A stretch of DNA of 5,944 nt from Ghiorsea sp. (lineage in GTDB: Bacteria; Pseudomonadota; Zetaproteobacteria; Mariprofundales; Mariprofundaceae): contig JAUZQX010000124.1 in assembly GCA_030950765.1 (NCBI GenBank), positions 1 through 5,944 on the forward strand, read 5' to 3'. This document shows positions 5,760 to 5,944 of the stretch, one piece after another. The stretch's first letter is position 1. The number at the start of each line of letters is the position of its first letter. The position numbers and the translations under genes were made by a program. The notes below the pieces were generated by a model. The model saw only the letters and a list, made by a program, of their open reading frames with translations, did not search any database and was not told the DNA's origin.

Positions 5760-5910
5760 TCGCTTACTGAATGAATGCAATTGCAATATTAATGCTTCCA
5801 TGCCTTGATATTACAAAACAACAAGTTCAGTATGCATTTTCCTGATGGAGGGTGGATGAGGCCTGTTTTTACTCATTCTCCGAACGTCATGCAAATGTTA
5901 ACACAGAAAA

Positions 5911-5915
5911 AGGAG
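5911..5915 (+). promoter_or_regulatory. cbbL ribosome binding site
   Basis: AGGAG lies six bases before ATG 5922 in an A-rich context. This strong signal fixes the cbbL start at 5922 rather than at the in-frame ATG 5856. Confidence 0.75.
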
Positions 5916-5921
5916 AAAAGT

Positions 5922-5944
5922 ATGGCTAAGAGCTATAATGCGGG
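5922..5944 (+). CDS. cbbL: Form I RuBisCO large subunit, first codons only
   Basis: Only eight codons are visible, reading MAKSYNAG. This matches the conserved N-terminus of proteobacterial form I large subunits (MA-K-T/S-YNAG followed by V-K-x-Y). The large subunit carries the catalytic site that carboxylates ribulose-1,5-bisphosphate; its partner cbbS would be expected downstream, outside the window. Identification is greatly strengthened by the divergent cbbR and by the strong ribosome site. Eight residues cannot on their own establish the form or subtype. Confidence 0.75.

Larger units (their letters stand above)
5186..5921. other. Long cbbR-cbbL intergenic control region
   Basis: This 736-bp gap separates the divergent cbbR and cbbL starts. 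No gene with a convincing start, ribosome site and family resemblance was found on either strand. It is AT-rich with a less AT-rich island near 5350-5400 and contains many dyads. It holds the cbbR promoter and operator on its left and a cbbL promoter with LysR-type boxes on its right. The middle (5280-5690) is unexplained apart from hairpins and palindromes listed separately, and is long for a regulator/target gap; an undetected small RNA is possible. Confidence 0.6.

Noticed and set aside
5776..5785. TGCAATTGCA perfect palindrome downstream of the cbbL promoter
   Set aside because: A 10-bp palindrome in AT-rich DNA is weak evidence; it has no second copy in the window and no known regulator fits.
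1..5944. CRISPR arrays, tRNA or rRNA genes, riboswitches, toxin-antitoxin or defence genes
   Set aside because: None were seen: no regularly spaced repeats, no tRNA cloverleaf or rRNA motif, and all long coding frames are accounted for by the genes listed.

Overview
The window looks like ordinary chromosomal DNA of an AT-leaning autotrophic proteobacterium. The main clues are a CbbR-type LysR regulator divergent from a gene whose first codons match form I RuBisCO large subunit, a long-type NadA, an SD-led OmpA-family envelope protein and an Aat N-degron transferase. A gamma- or zetaproteobacterial chemolithoautotroph would fit, but the sequence alone does not settle the taxon.

Layout. Positions 1-365 (minus strand) hold the N-terminal third of aat, cut by the window edge. 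A possible 34-codon leader ORF overlaps its start codon by ATGA. A short divergent region leads to a tight three-gene plus-strand unit: nadA (quinolinate synthase, probable TTG start at 459), an exported coiled-coil/OmpA-domain protein two bases after the nadA stop, and a LOG-family Rossmann protein whose probable GTG start overlaps the previous stop. Convergent to this unit is cbbR. The 160-bp gap between the LOG gene and cbbR is almost exactly filled by a DNA segment with 19-bp imperfect terminal inverted repeats, whose outermost bases belong to the stop codons of both flanking genes.

The last block (5186-5921) is a 736-bp gap between cbbR and the divergent cbbL start at 5922. It has no convincing gene but is rich in structure: a 24-bp near-palindrome overlapping the likely cbbR promoter, two further AT-rich palindromes, a strong 11-bp hairpin with an alternative downstream pairing partner, and a good candidate cbbL promoter. 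Two TNA-N7-TNA boxes lie about two helical turns apart just upstream of that promoter, where a LysR-type activator would sit.

How the genes relate. cbbR and cbbL form the classical CbbR/Calvin-cycle regulatory pair. nadA, the OmpA-like gene and the LOG gene are probably co-transcribed because of their spacing, but no shared pathway is evident. No clearly novel system is visible; the items most worth checking are the cbbR-cbbL control region, the MITE-like segment and the in-frame upstream start of cbbL.
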